From positions 1-64,000 of the forward strand of contig CCRI01000005.1 of assembly GCA_000985875.1 (NCBI GenBank): a stretch of DNA of 64,000 nucleotides, written 5' to 3'. This DNA comes from Neorhizobium galegae bv. officinalis (GTDB lineage Bacteria; Pseudomonadota; Alphaproteobacteria; Rhizobiales; Rhizobiaceae). The notes under the pieces are model-generated. The model had not been told where the DNA came from. It did no database searches and saw only the letters and a program-made list of their open reading frames with translations. Shown here one piece after another: positions 1 to 8,728 of the stretch. The first letter of the stretch is position 1, and the number at the start of each line of letters is the position of its first letter. The position numbers were made by a program, and so were the translations under genes.

Positions 1-88
1 CTAAATTGATTGATCGGGGCGGCGGGCCCTATTGCCAGTGCCTGCTTCCGATCGAGTGGTTAGCGAAATCAGTCAAACGCGGCCTGAC

Positions 89-829
89 TCAAGCGTTTGC
101 GCCCCCGTCTACGGTAACGGTTGTACCGGTAATCATATTTGCGCCGGGGCCTGCCAAAAATGCAACAGCGTCCGCAATTTCGCGCGGCTCCGCAAAGCGT
201 CCGATCGATGAGAGGCCTCGCTGGAAATCAGCGCCTGCGCCATCAGCTGGATTTGCCTCCGTATCAGTTGACCCGGGTGATACCAGGTTGACGGTAATGC
301 CGTTTGGCCCAAGTTCCCGCGACAGACCGCGCGTGAAAGAGTGCAATGCCGACTTCGACATCGCGTAAGCAGTCACTCCTGGAAAGGGTACGCGATCCCC
401 AAGCGCCGATCCGATTGAGATGATACGGCCGCCCTTAGTCAAGTGCGGTATAGCGGCTTTTGCAAAAGCGACTGGTGCACGCACGTTGATGTCCATAAGG
501 CGCTGGAACTCCGTGAGGTCGAGGTCGGCGATCGGTCCGGCTAACCCGATGGCCGCACTATTCACCAGAATATCAAGGCCACCGAACTTTTCGACTGTCT
601 CAGTCACGGCCCGCTTAGCAGCGTCCGGATCGGCGCTGTCGGCCTGCACGGCCAGCGCACGTCGGCCCAGCTTTTCGATTGACGACACGACGCCGTCCGC
701 GCGCCCAGGCGACTGGTTGTATGTGATTGCCACGTCCGCGCCCTTCTCGGCCAACACCAGCGCGATCGCAGCGCCGATACCCCGTGACCCTCCGGTAACG
801 AGAGCGCGCTTCCCCATAAGATCAGCCAT
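89..829 (-). CDS. SDR family NAD(P)-dependent oxidoreductase
   Basis: Classical short-chain dehydrogenase of 246 residues, cytoplasmic; substrate unknown. The cofactor loop TGGSRGIG is at residues 12-19. An NSAAIG segment stands where NNAG is usual. The catalytic pair is in YAMSK, and the C-terminal GTTVTVDGG end is typical of FabG-like members. I start at the ATG at 829, which has AAGGATG just upstream, rather than the longer ORF start at 889. It is divergent from the AraC-type gene at 994, a common pairing in which the regulator controls the dehydrogenase (inference). The replacement of the usual NNAG Asn-Ala is modest and probably does not abolish activity. Confidence 0.9.
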   Translation of the reverse strand: MADLMGKRALVTGGSRGIGAAIALVLAEKGADVAITYNQSPGRADGVVSSIEKLGRRALAVQADSADPDAAKRAVTETVEKFGGLDILVNSAAIGLAGPIADLDLTEFQRLMDINVRAPVAFAKAAIPHLTKGGRIISIGSALGDRVPFPGVTAYAMSKSALHSFTRGLSRELGPNGITVNLVSPGSTDTEANPADGAGADFQRGLSSIGRFAEPREIADAVAFLAGPGANMITGTTVTVDGGANA

Positions 830-993
830 GTTACATCCTTTTGCTACATGTTTTCGGAGGCCCACTTTCAGGGCCAGGAAGGTCGTCATTTCCGTTCCCT
901 TCCGGCCTGTAGATAAGCGGTCACGAGAAAATCACCATCTCCGATCCCACCACATCCTTGCCTGATCCTTCCACATCTGTCATATCGCTGGGA

Positions 994-1890
994 ATGAACA
1001 TCTCCGAGAACGTGACCGGTCGCCTGCTGGACGACGTCGCTCCTTTTGTCGCCGGCCGTACGGGAACTGTCGGGATTACGACGCCTGTCCCACGTCTGAC
1101 GGTCTGGACGAGTACGGTCCCGACTTCACCCACGCCAGCTGTGTTCGAACCCATGTTTTACGCAGTTCTCCGTGGGATAAAGGTTTTAATTATGGGCGCC
1201 AACCGCTTCGAACTGACGGCGGGTGCTTGCGCGGCATCGTCCTTTGGTCTGCCCTTTATCCATCAATTCACCGACGCTACGCCCGATCTGCCTTATGTCG
1301 CAATTAGCCTTCATCTTGATACAACTATGCTTACGCGCGTCATGCTCAATATGCCCAAACGCGACGACCGCTGGACCTGCGCGGTAGCGGCGGGAGAGCT
1401 GAACGGCCTGTTCGGCGAGCCACTGGCACGGCTTGTTGGGCTCTTGAACACTACGGACGACATCGGCTTGCTTGCGCCGCACTATGAGACCGAACTCTAC
1501 TACCGCCTGCTCCAGAGTACGATGGGAGATACGCTACGTCAGATCGGTCAGCGAGACGAGCGGTTCCAGCAACTCAAGGCGGCCGCCGATTGGCTTGCTT
1601 CCAACCACAACAAGCCCGTCAACATCCCCGATTTGGCAGCGTCCGCAGGAATGAGCGTCACGTCGTTTCATCGACACTTCAAGGGTGTGACGGGATTCAG
1701 CCCGCTTGCTTTTCAACGCCATATCCGTCTTTTGGAAGCTCGAAAGCTCTTGGCTGCCGGTTCCGCCAACGTGTCGCGTGTTGCTTATGAGGTCGGTTAC
1801 GTTAGCCCATCGCAATTCAGTCGGGAGTACAAGAGCATGTTCGGCAGTCCTCCCGTCGCCGACTTGCAACGGGGGCATGAGCGCCGATGA
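994..1890 (+). CDS. AraC family transcriptional regulator
   Basis: About 298 residues. The N-terminal half resembles the AraC_N regulatory domain. The C-terminal third carries two helix-turn-helix units (IPDLAASAGMSVTSFHRHFK and, after it, VSRVAYEVGYVSPSQFSREYK), the normal AraC/XylS DNA-binding module. The ATG at 994 is chosen over one at 958 because family members usually begin near it. It faces away from the SDR gene and probably regulates it. The last residues (LQRGHERR) run directly into an IS630 transposase scrap starting at 1887, so the original C-terminus may have been replaced at that junction. The HTH core is intact. Confidence 0.87.
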   Translation: MNISENVTGRLLDDVAPFVAGRTGTVGITTPVPRLTVWTSTVPTSPTPAVFEPMFYAVLRGIKVLIMGANRFELTAGACAASSFGLPFIHQFTDATPDLPYVAISLHLDTTMLTRVMLNMPKRDDRWTCAVAAGELNGLFGEPLARLVGLLNTTDDIGLLAPHYETELYYRLLQSTMGDTLRQIGQRDERFQQLKAAADWLASNHNKPVNIPDLAASAGMSVTSFHRHFKGVTGFSPLAFQRHIRLLEARKLLAAGSANVSRVAYEVGYVSPSQFSREYKSMFGSPPVADLQRGHERR

Positions 1891-2040
1891 ACCGTCGCCT
1901 CTTCGAGACCTGGATCGGCACCCAGCTCGCTCCGACATTAGCGCCTGGAGACGTCGTCATCCTCGACAATGTCGGATTCCACAAAGTGAGCGAGCCGAGC
2001 GGTTGGTTAAGGCGAAAGGTGCTTGGCTTAGGCCGGTCGC
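1887..2040 (+). pseudogene. IS630-family transposase remnant, frameshifted
   Basis: The first 33 codons give MNRRLFETWIGTQLAP and then VVILDNVGFHK. The LDN..H segment is the second catalytic-Asp region of IS630-type DDE transposases. After HK at about 1985 the matching sequence continues one frame over (ERAERLVKAKGAWL) and stops resembling the family near 2040, before the final Glu region. There is no upstream DDE Asp, no terminal repeat and no full ORF. This is a dead fragment of perhaps 50 codons, fused to the 3' end of the AraC gene. Confidence 0.75.
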
Positions 2041-2371
2041 CGACCTGGCGGCGTTTTTGCAGGCCTACCGCCGGATCACCCAAGTCCCCTTTGGGGCAAG
2101 GTCAAATTCGCCACCTCGGCGACAGGATCCGGATGTTAGTTGAACCCGCTTGCAATCTTCTTGACTTCTTCCCTCGACGCGTCGAGCTACGCGGAGGCAA
2201 TCTGTCAGCAGCGTAAATTGCAGTCCCTCACATGCATCGACGAGGCAATCGGTCGTAATCCGACGCGCCTCCTGGAAATACATCAAAAAGCCTTGAAGCC
2301 TTGGCGGGTATTGTCTTGAAAGTGGTGGCAGCTGTAGCGGCGGGTATAACGGCTTGTTCCTGGGAGGCAGC
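2041..2371. other. Intergenic stretch, no recognised gene
   Basis: Between the transposase scrap and the next gene I see only short out-of-frame ORFs and no family motif. The end contains GGGAGGCAGC, the probable ribosome-binding region of the gene at 2372. Confidence 0.5.
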
Positions 2372-2911
2372 ATGAAAATATCTGTTCTGCCGATCTTGCT
2401 CGCTGCAAGGATAGCTATGCCCGTGACCGCCAACGGAGCTGAGACCAGCGTCGATCTGTTCGTCTCCCATTGTTTGCGAGAAGGACCAAAGTTCGAGGCA
2501 ACGCTGTCGAAGGCACGGCAGGAGGGATGGGCTCCACTGGCAGCAGACATGGCCATGGCCTTTACGCCAGTCGATGATCCTATCGCGATCGAGGGTTGGA
2601 CGATCGGCGATGGCGAAAGAACCCCGTTCGAAGCCCTGGTCGTCTACAGGGCGATGGTGGGGAAGAGAACGGTCGAAGGCTGCACGACTGCATCTGCCGG
2701 GAGCGACGCGAGGGCAGCCGAGAAAGGTCTGACGGGCCTGGTCCAGGCCATGCTTCTCGGGGAGGAGCAAGGCCAGGATACGATCTACAAGCGCTATTCG
2801 GCCAACGTCGCGGGACGCGACATTGCCATCACGCTTACCCTGCCCCGGTATCCTCGTGGAACTGATCAGGTCCTGGCCAGCGCAGTCGCGGAAGAGTTGG
2901 TGGAGAACTAG
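2372..2911 (+). CDS. Exported hypothetical protein
   Basis: 179 residues from the ATG at 2372, which follows a GGGAGG ribosome-binding site. It begins MKISVLPILLAARIAMPVTANGAE, a lysine plus hydrophobic stretch ending in a signal-peptidase-like site, so it is probably periplasmic. The mature part has two cysteines (SHCLREG and EGCTTAS) that could form a disulfide. The pattern recalls small periplasmic proteins of the NMCC_0638 type, but I cannot confirm the family. The next gene starts about 40 bases downstream on the same strand. Function unknown. Confidence 0.65.
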   Translation: MKISVLPILLAARIAMPVTANGAETSVDLFVSHCLREGPKFEATLSKARQEGWAPLAADMAMAFTPVDDPIAIEGWTIGDGERTPFEALVVYRAMVGKRTVEGCTTASAGSDARAAEKGLTGLVQAMLLGEEQGQDTIYKRYSANVAGRDIAITLTLPRYPRGTDQVLASAVAEELVEN

Positions 2912-2952
2912 ATGGATTGCAACGGGGATCAATAAATTATAGTTCCCCTGAA

Positions 2953-3621
2953 ATGCCGAGACGAATCCTTCCCTGGTTGCTTCTTCCGAAAGTGGTTTTT
3001 CTGACCGCGTTGGGATTGGTGATCGCAGCCCCTCTGCTCGGGATCGTGCTTCCTCCATGGTGGGCTTGGGAAAATCAGCCGATCGAGAACGCCCAGGCGG
3101 CAGTCCTTCTGCTGGGTCCGCTGCATACGATTTTCCTGTATCAAAAGTCAGCTAACCAGCCGAAGGCGATTTTGCTCGCAGCGATTCCCCTCTGGATCCT
3201 GCTCGTTTCCAGGGATCTTAGTTTTGGCGCGGTGTTCCTGGACCCCACGTCAGTCGGAACGAATGGACCACGCTAATCTGTTAACGCACTGCCGTATTCG
3301 CAATACATTACCGCAGCTGTATTGTTGCTACTCCTGTTCAGCGTTGCCGTCATCGTAGCGAGACGCCTTCCGCAGTTGGGGCTGCAGCTGTTAAACACCG
3401 GTGAAGCTCCAGGATCGTCAATGGCTCTGGTCGTTGTCGCCATGCTCGTCTCAACGGCTGCGGAAGGGCACCTGGGATTCAAGCTCCCCTTGGCAGCCGG
3501 CACGGCCGTAACGATAGAAGAAGTCGCCGAACTCGGGGCGTATATCGCCCTTCTCGCCACGCAATTCCATCTGGCGACTCTGTTGGGCCGAAGGGATACC
3601 ATCGACGATAACGCTCCTTGA
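2953..3621 (+). pseudogene. Integral membrane protein gene interrupted by one in-frame TAA
   Basis: From the ATG at 2953 the frame encodes a hydrophobic protein with about three membrane spans, ending ...RDLSFGAVFLDPTS, then NGPR and TAA at 3274-3276. The same frame, with no shift, continues beyond the TAA as SVNALPYSQYITAAVLLLLL and two more likely spans to a TGA at 3619-3621. The two pieces together make one coherent protein of about 222 residues, and the second piece has no ribosome-binding site of its own. I therefore call a single gene broken by one nonsense codon. Function is unknown. Alternatives are a sequencing error or a true short product ending at 3276. Confidence 0.7.
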
Positions 3622-3968
3622 CCGAATAGAGGGAGACGTCCTTGGGCAACTCGGGATAAGCATCAAATACTCTTGTTCGAACATCGCAGAAGCCCTGCAG
3701 CTGATCGTGTAGCTGGCGTTTATTCAGTTCGGCGAAGTTGACCGCAAGGCACACGCCTGATGGCAAGATTGCGCCGCGATCTATCGACCAGCGCGGCGAC
3801 TTTTCTTCAAACGCCGGCGGCTAGATGCGGCTGATGTTGTCGATCGACTTCTACATTGTTATCGTCAGCTGGAGGCTAGTCTGGTCTCCGCTGTCTATGG
3901 TCGTTTCATCCAATTGCAGAATCGTCGCTCGCGACGCTTCAATCCCGCTCCATCCGTCGAGGTCCTGC
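3622..3968. other. Intergenic region upstream of the cfa gene
   Basis: No gene is recognised. The minus strand at about 3640-3766 reads as protein-like text (NFAELNKRQLHDQL, then FDAYPELPKDVSLYSVKER) before running antisense into the broken membrane gene. It could be a remnant of a lost gene, but I recognise no family. The promoter of the cyclopropane synthase gene should lie in the right half. Confidence 0.35.
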
Positions 3969-5219
3969 ATGTTTCCTCTGTCGCATATGATGAAAGCCTT
4001 CATCCGCAGAGGCAAGCTGACGGTGATTGACGCCGATGGGCGCAGCCATGTCTTTGCAGGTGAGGCGGGCCCGGAAGTGACGATGCGACTGACAGAGCGC
4101 AGACTTTACCGCACTCTGGTCTTCAACTCGGAACTCGCGGCCGGCGAAGCCTATATGGACGGCACACTCCGCTTTGAAAACGGTTCGACACTTCGAGACT
4201 TCCTTACCCTGTTCTCGATCAATCGGTTGTCGCTTGGCTCCTATCCAATCCAAAAGCTGTTGCGCGCCATCAAGATGCGTTTCCGCAAGCGCCAGCAGTC
4301 CAACGTCAAGGGTGAGGCGCAGCGCAACGTCGCCCACCATTACGATCTCGGCAACGATTTCTACAAACTCTTCCTCGACGACAACATGCTCTACTCCTGC
4401 GCCTATTTTCGTGAGGCGGACGAAACCCTGGAACAGGCCCAGAGAAACAAGCTTCGGTTGCTGGCCTCGAAACTCCATCTGAAGCCGGGGATGAAGGTGC
4501 TTGATATCGGCTGCGGCTGGGGCGACATGGCGCTTTACCTCGCCCAACTGGAAAACGTCGAAGTGGTTGGCGTCACCCTGTCGAAGGAACAGCAGGTGCT
4601 GGCGACTGAACGAGCCCGGAATGCTGACGTCGCCGATCGTGTCCGGTTCGATCTGCGCGACTATCGAGATGTCACCGGGACGTTCGATCGGATAGTCTCG
4701 ATTGGCATGTTCGAGCATGTCGGGGTCAGTCATTACGATGAGTTCTTCAAGAAGCTGAACGCGCTGATGCCGGATGATGGTATCGCCGTCATCCATTCGA
4801 TCGGCCACATGAGCCCTCCCGGCATGGCGAGCGCCTGGCTTCGAAAGTATATTTTCCCCGGAGCTTATTCTCCGGCTTTGTCGGAAGTCTTCGAGGTCGT
4901 AGAGCGCAATAGCCTTTGGGTCACCGACCTCGAATTTTTACGCGTCCACTATGCGATGACGCTGGCCCACTGGGTGGAACGTTTCGAGAAGAACCGCGAC
5001 AAGGTCATCGAATTGCACGATGAGCGTTTTGCCCGGATGTGGGAATTTTATCTGATAAGCTGCGAAATGATGTTTCGGACCGGTAGCCAACTGGTGTTTC
5101 ACATGCAGCTATCCCGCAGCCGGGACGCGGCCCCGATCGTTCGAGATTATATTACAGAACGGCAGAAAGCCTATTTGCTTCAGGAACAGGCGATCGGCCT
5201 ATCTGTGAAGGGTCGTTAG
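3969..5219 (+). CDS. Cyclopropane-fatty-acyl-phospholipid synthase family protein
   Basis: 416 residues. It transfers a methylene from S-adenosylmethionine to the double bond of membrane phospholipid acyl chains; it is cytoplasmic and membrane associated. An N-terminal lipid-binding region (GKLTVIDADG) precedes an AdoMet methyltransferase core with VLDIGCGWGDMALYLAQ, then EHVGVSHYDEFF and IHSIGH. Length is typical. I prefer the ATG at 3969 (MFPLSHMMKAF) because this start is usual in rhizobial homologues; ATGs at 3987/3990 are alternatives. It is monocistronic, flanked by decayed genes on both sides, but its own frame is intact. Confidence 0.92.
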   Translation: MFPLSHMMKAFIRRGKLTVIDADGRSHVFAGEAGPEVTMRLTERRLYRTLVFNSELAAGEAYMDGTLRFENGSTLRDFLTLFSINRLSLGSYPIQKLLRAIKMRFRKRQQSNVKGEAQRNVAHHYDLGNDFYKLFLDDNMLYSCAYFREADETLEQAQRNKLRLLASKLHLKPGMKVLDIGCGWGDMALYLAQLENVEVVGVTLSKEQQVLATERARNADVADRVRFDLRDYRDVTGTFDRIVSIGMFEHVGVSHYDEFFKKLNALMPDDGIAVIHSIGHMSPPGMASAWLRKYIFPGAYSPALSEVFEVVERNSLWVTDLEFLRVHYAMTLAHWVERFEKNRDKVIELHDERFARMWEFYLISCEMMFRTGSQLVFHMQLSRSRDAAPIVRDYITERQKAYLLQEQAIGLSVKGR

Positions 5220-5435
5220 GCCAGGCACCCATCGACTGTCTGTCATCGCTACCCGACTGATTTCAGCAACGCCAGGAACGTGCTGGGGACTGGCCACCCG
5301 ACGTTGAAGCGGGCGACACCACCTCATCGACCAGAAGGGCGTAGTCCTATGGTCAGAAATTTCCACCACGATCGGATCCGACAATGCGGCAAGCTGGTTG
5401 TGCGGAGCACGAGCAAAGCCGAGCCACGTTTCCGG

Positions 5436-5705
5436 CTAGTCGACTTCCATGTCCAAGGTACGCGTCTCGCCGCTGTCGTGGTCATAGACCTCACCTCGAC
5501 TGAGGTGCCGTAGCGGCGGATACTCTGGACGTCGACGTCGCGGCACCCCCCCACTATAGTCGTAAATCTCAATCATCCGTCCAATATGAACCAGGTTTCC
5601 CTTGCCTGTCTCGATTGATCCGCCGGTGCTGTTACCAACGCCGTCCCAGGCATGAGCGGCGCCGGCGGTCGCGAACGCGATCAAGACAGCAGTCGCAATC
5701 CACTC
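5436..5705 (-). pseudogene. DUF5334-like secreted protein gene with two compensating frameshifts
   Basis: The N-terminal part reads as a signal peptide ending GAAHA, then WDGVGNSTGGSIETGKGNLV and IEIYDYSGG, the DUF5334 pattern. Just there the strand has seven G (seven C at 5546-5552). The family text then continues one frame over (CRDVDVQSIRRYGTSVEV), and near 5490 returns to the first frame (EVYDHDSGETRTLDMEVD, stop 5436). One extra G and one missing G explain this. No clear ATG or GTG begins the signal peptide; it overlaps the stop of the upstream mini-gene. Either a decaying gene or two sequencing errors, the G run being error-prone. Confidence 0.7.
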
Positions 5706-5841
5706 AGTGGCAATGACGACCGCCGTTCTTATTGTCCTGATGGCAACCGTTGCTATCGGTCCCGCCACTATGCGCGGTGGCCAGTGAGCTCGATAACCCG
5801 AGGGCGATGACAAGTATGAGACTGGTAATTGCAAGCTTCAT
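5704..5841 (-). CDS. Small exported His/Cys-rich protein (YHYH-like)
   Basis: 45 residues. The ATG at 5841 has GGGAGGAATTT upstream, a strong ribosome-binding site. A signal peptide (MKLAITSLILVIALGLSSSL) ends ATA-H, leaving a mature peptide of about 22 residues: HSGGTDSNGCHQD followed by NKNGGRHCH. The GCH...HCH arrangement is that of the small YHYH/HCH-type periplasmic proteins, suggesting metal binding (inference). Its TGA overlaps the presumed start region of the broken DUF5334 gene, so the two were probably co-translated. Confidence 0.7.
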   Translation of the reverse strand: MKLAITSLILVIALGLSSSLATAHSGGTDSNGCHQDNKNGGRHCH

Positions 5842-6102
5842 AAATTCCTCCCAAAAGCGTCTAGGCAGGACAACACACGCGTATCGCGATATCAACGAGT
5901 ACTCCCTGACCCGGCTTCAACCTAGCCTACTTGGCGGACGAGTCGAGTTGTATTTTTCGAAAACTCGCCTTTAGGTTAAGATAGCGAAGATCATTCGTCG
6001 GGCCCTGGCGGTGCCACCGTCAGCAACGGCACCTTTCATCCGAGTTCAAAAATAATCCGGCGATGATGGAAGAAAAACAGTGCCGGCTCCGTATATGGAG
6101 AC

Positions 6103-6633
6103 ATGGACCGCAACAGACGTGCTTTTGATGTAATCGGACAGTTGACCACGCTTAGGCGCTATGCGCGCTCGCTGGCACGAAACGCGACTGATGCAGAAGA
6201 TCTCGTTCACGATGCCCTAGTTCGGGCCTACGAACGGCGGGCGACCTTTCGTCCGGGTGCGAGCCTGCGGAACTGGCTGCTCTCCATCGTCCACAATACC
6301 CACGTAGACCGGGTGCGGTCTTCAGCAGCAAGAACCCGCCGCGACGATGTGACAATGTTGGAAACCGATTTGTCTTATGCCGCGGGCCAAGAGCATTCCG
6401 TACATCTCGCCCAGGTTCGCGAAGCTTTTCTGGCCCTGCCGGAAGAGCAGCGCGAAGCCTTGCATCTCGTCGCCGTCGAAGACCTGTCCTATCAGGAGGC
6501 CGCCGACACGCTCGGCATTCCTGTTGGGACGCTGATGTCCCGGGTGTCTCGAGCAAGGGCTAACCTCCGGGCGTTTGAGGACGGAACCAGGAAGCCCAGC
6601 CATCTCAAAATCGTAGGAGGCGGCAATGACTGA
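6103..6633 (+). CDS. ECF-family RNA polymerase sigma factor
   Basis: 176 residues. Sigma region 2 spans about residues 13-80 (ATDAEDLVHDALVRAYERR, then LRNWLLSIVHNTHVDRVR). Region 4 spans about 105-155 (LPEEQREALHLVAVEDLSYQ, then VGTLMSRVSRARANLR). It lacks other sigma domains, as expected for extracytoplasmic-function sigmas. The downstream gene starts eight bases before this stop, so the two are translationally coupled, the usual sigma/anti-sigma arrangement. The following BI-1 and DUF2076 genes may belong to its regulon or operon (inference). The signal is unknown. Confidence 0.93.
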   Translation: MDRNRRAFDVIGQLTTLRRYARSLARNATDAEDLVHDALVRAYERRATFRPGASLRNWLLSIVHNTHVDRVRSSAARTRRDDVTMLETDLSYAAGQEHSVHLAQVREAFLALPEEQREALHLVAVEDLSYQEAADTLGIPVGTLMSRVSRARANLRAFEDGTRKPSHLKIVGGGND

Positions 6634-7387
6634 CGTCGCAACCATTCTCGATACCGACCTAGATGCCTATGTCGACAGCCAGTTGGACCCTGCTGGAAGG
6701 CTCAGGGTCGAAACCTGGCTCGCGAAACATCCCGAGGTGGCCGCCCGGGTGATGGCGGATCTCGGAATGCGCACAACCTTAAAGCTTGCGATGACCGCAG
6801 GCGGTGTCGTTTGTAACCCGCGGACCCGGGAAGCAGCTCGTCACCTGTCCTCGGGGCTCGCCAATGCCCGGATGTGGACGGCCCTGCAGAAGGTAGCGGC
6901 CGTGGGCATCCTTTTGACAGCCGGCTGGTTTGCACATTCGTCGATGGGACCAGGCGAGGTCAACGCTTCCGTTCCTCCGCCTTCATTCGTCGGACAGGCC
7001 GTTCGCGCCCACCAGACATCGCTCGTCCGCGCCGGGATGCCGTCTCAACCCGAAGTCAAGATCTACGACCGCGATGACATCCGCGCCGCCACAGGGATCG
7101 TGATGCCGGAACTGCCAACGGGGTGGACGGTCATTGACGTCCAGGTCTTCCCATCGGACTTCGGGCCCAGCGTCGAGACCAGTGTCCGGACGGAAGAGGG
7201 CGCGCTGATCTCGCTCTTTGCCGTCCGCCCAGGCCAATTCGCAGTGGAGCCCGTGAAAGACCTCGATTTCATGGACGCCGAAGCCGCCTGGTGGCAGCTC
7301 GGCGAAGTCGCCTATGCGGTGATCTCGAGCACTCCCAACATCGGCCTGATCGACGAGGCCGAACTTCTCAAAAACTCACTCTACTGA
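6626..7387 (+). CDS. Membrane anti-sigma factor
   Basis: 253 residues starting at the ATG at 6626, which has AGGAGG upstream inside the sigma gene. The N-terminal about 60 residues (DLDAYVDSQLDPAGRLRVE...HPEVAARV) look like the small helical cytoplasmic anti-sigma domain. One membrane span follows (LQKVAAVGILLTAGWFAHS, about residues 90-110), then a C-terminal domain of about 140 residues outside the membrane. It presumably holds the preceding ECF sigma at the membrane until a signal arrives. I see no clear HxxxCxxC zinc motif, so it would not be a ZAS-type factor. Confidence 0.8.
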   Translation: MTDVATILDTDLDAYVDSQLDPAGRLRVETWLAKHPEVAARVMADLGMRTTLKLAMTAGGVVCNPRTREAARHLSSGLANARMWTALQKVAAVGILLTAGWFAHSSMGPGEVNASVPPPSFVGQAVRAHQTSLVRAGMPSQPEVKIYDRDDIRAATGIVMPELPTGWTVIDVQVFPSDFGPSVETSVRTEEGALISLFAVRPGQFAVEPVKDLDFMDAEAAWWQLGEVAYAVISSTPNIGLIDEAELLKNSLY

Positions 7388-7404
7388 TCGTCAAGGAGAC
7401 AATC

Positions 7405-8121
7405 ATGTATCCGCAACAGGACCGCTACGGCACCCATAACCCCGCATCTGCCGCAGTTTTCGACGAAGGCTTGCGCAAGCACATGCTGCGCATTTACAAC
7501 TATATGGGCCTTGGCCTGGTTGTAACGGGGCTTGTCGCCTTCATCGTCGGCACGACCCCTGCGCTCTACGTGCCGATCTTCTCCACTCCCTTGAAATGGG
7601 TGGTGATGCTGGCACCGCTCGCCTTCGTCTTCTTCTTCTCGTTCAAGATGCATTCGATGTCAGCGTCCGCAGCGCAGATGACTTTCTGGGCTTTTTGCGC
7701 GGTCATGGGCCTATCCCTCGCATCCGTCTTCCTGGTGTTCACAGGAGCGAGCATCGCGCGGACATTCTTCATCGCCGCCACCATGTTCGGCGCGACCAGC
7801 CTTTACGGCTATGTGACGAAGCGCGACCTCGCCAAGTTCGGGTCATTCATGATCATGGGTCTGATCGGTGTGATGATCGCCTCGATCGTCAACATCTTCC
7901 TCGCATCCAGTGCGTTGCAATTTGCCGTCTCGGTCATCGGCATTGTCGTCTTCGTCGGTCTGACTGCCTGGGACACCCAGAACATCAAGGAGCAGTACGC
8001 CGACAATTACGACCAGGAATCCCAGCAGAAGCTCGCCGTATTTGGCGCTCTGTCGCTTTACCTGAACTTCGTCAACATCTTCCAGCTGCTGCTGAACTTC
8101 ACTGGGCAGCGCGAAGAGTAA
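7405..8121 (+). CDS. Bax inhibitor-1/YccA family membrane protein
   Basis: 238 residues with about seven membrane spans covering most of the length. Family features are the N-terminal RKHMLRIYNYMGLGLVVTG segment, the internal LYGYVTKRDLAKFGSF loop, and the C-terminal GLTAWDTQNIKEQY, with the conserved Asp of this pH/calcium-channel family. I use the ATG at 7405 preceded by AAGGAGACAATC. It lies 17 bases after the anti-sigma gene and 28 before the DUF2076 gene, so these are probably one transcript. The role in rhizobia is not established; a membrane stress function fits the sigma-factor context. Confidence 0.92.
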   Translation: MYPQQDRYGTHNPASAAVFDEGLRKHMLRIYNYMGLGLVVTGLVAFIVGTTPALYVPIFSTPLKWVVMLAPLAFVFFFSFKMHSMSASAAQMTFWAFCAVMGLSLASVFLVFTGASIARTFFIAATMFGATSLYGYVTKRDLAKFGSFMIMGLIGVMIASIVNIFLASSALQFAVSVIGIVVFVGLTAWDTQNIKEQYADNYDQESQQKLAVFGALSLYLNFVNIFQLLLNFTGQREE

Positions 8122-8149
8122 CAGCAGTCCATACCCAAGGAGACATCTC

Positions 8150-8728
8150 ATGGATCGCAACGACCAGCAGGCCATTGACGGCCTGTTCTCCAAGCTCGCC
8201 CATGTCGAGCGCCAAGCCGGCCATCGCGATGCCGAATCCGAACGCTTCATCCAGGAGCGGATCAGCCAACAGCCCGGCGCGCCCTACTACATGGCCCAGA
8301 CAATCGTGGTGCAGGAACAGGCTCTCGAAGCGGCACAGCGCCGTATTGAAGAACTCGAAGCTCAGGAAACACAGGGTTCGCGCGGAGGAGGCTTCTTCTC
8401 CTCGATGTTCGGCAACAACGCCCCTGCCCGGCGCTCCGCGTCACCACAGCCGTCCTTCGATGGGCGCGCCGCTCCCGGTTCTCCGTGGGGCGGGCAGAAC
8501 CAGGGGTATGGCCAGAACGGCATGCCGACCCAGAGCCGCGGCGGTGGCGGCTTCCTTGCCGGCGCGGCACAGACTGCCATGGGCGTCGCCGGCGGTGTTC
8601 TTCTCGGCAACGCGATCGGTGGCATGTTCGGCGCTGACAAGGCGCAAGCCGCAACACCCGAGGCTGCCGCACCGGAGGCCGAAGCTCTGGCAGATGAGAC
8701 GGACTTCGGTGGCGACGAGGACATCTGA
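8150..8728 (+). CDS. DUF2076 domain-containing protein
   Basis: 192 residues, with AAGGAGACATCTC before the ATG. The N-terminal 70 residues are helical (DRNDQQAIDGLFSKLAHVER, later EEAQRRIEELEAQ-like coiled coil) and match the DUF2076 signature. A Gly/Pro/Gln-rich linker follows, then a glycine-zipper-like hydrophobic stretch (GVAGGVLLGNAIGGMFG, about residues 145-165) and an acidic Ala/Glu tail. There is no signal peptide, so the location is uncertain; the glycine zipper suggests membrane contact. Last gene of the sigma-factor cluster. Confidence 0.85.
   Translation: MDRNDQQAIDGLFSKLAHVERQAGHRDAESERFIQERISQQPGAPYYMAQTIVVQEQALEAAQRRIEELEAQETQGSRGGGFFSSMFGNNAPARRSASPQPSFDGRAAPGSPWGGQNQGYGQNGMPTQSRGGGGFLAGAAQTAMGVAGGVLLGNAIGGMFGADKAQAATPEAAAPEAEALADETDFGGDEDI

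Noticed and set aside
6..368. Plus-strand ORF at the left edge
   Set aside because: It is the antisense shadow of the SDR gene and has no domain or ribosome-binding site.
5220..5435. Gene between cfa and the DUF5334 remnant
   Set aside because: ORFs here have no ribosome-binding site or recognisable motif.
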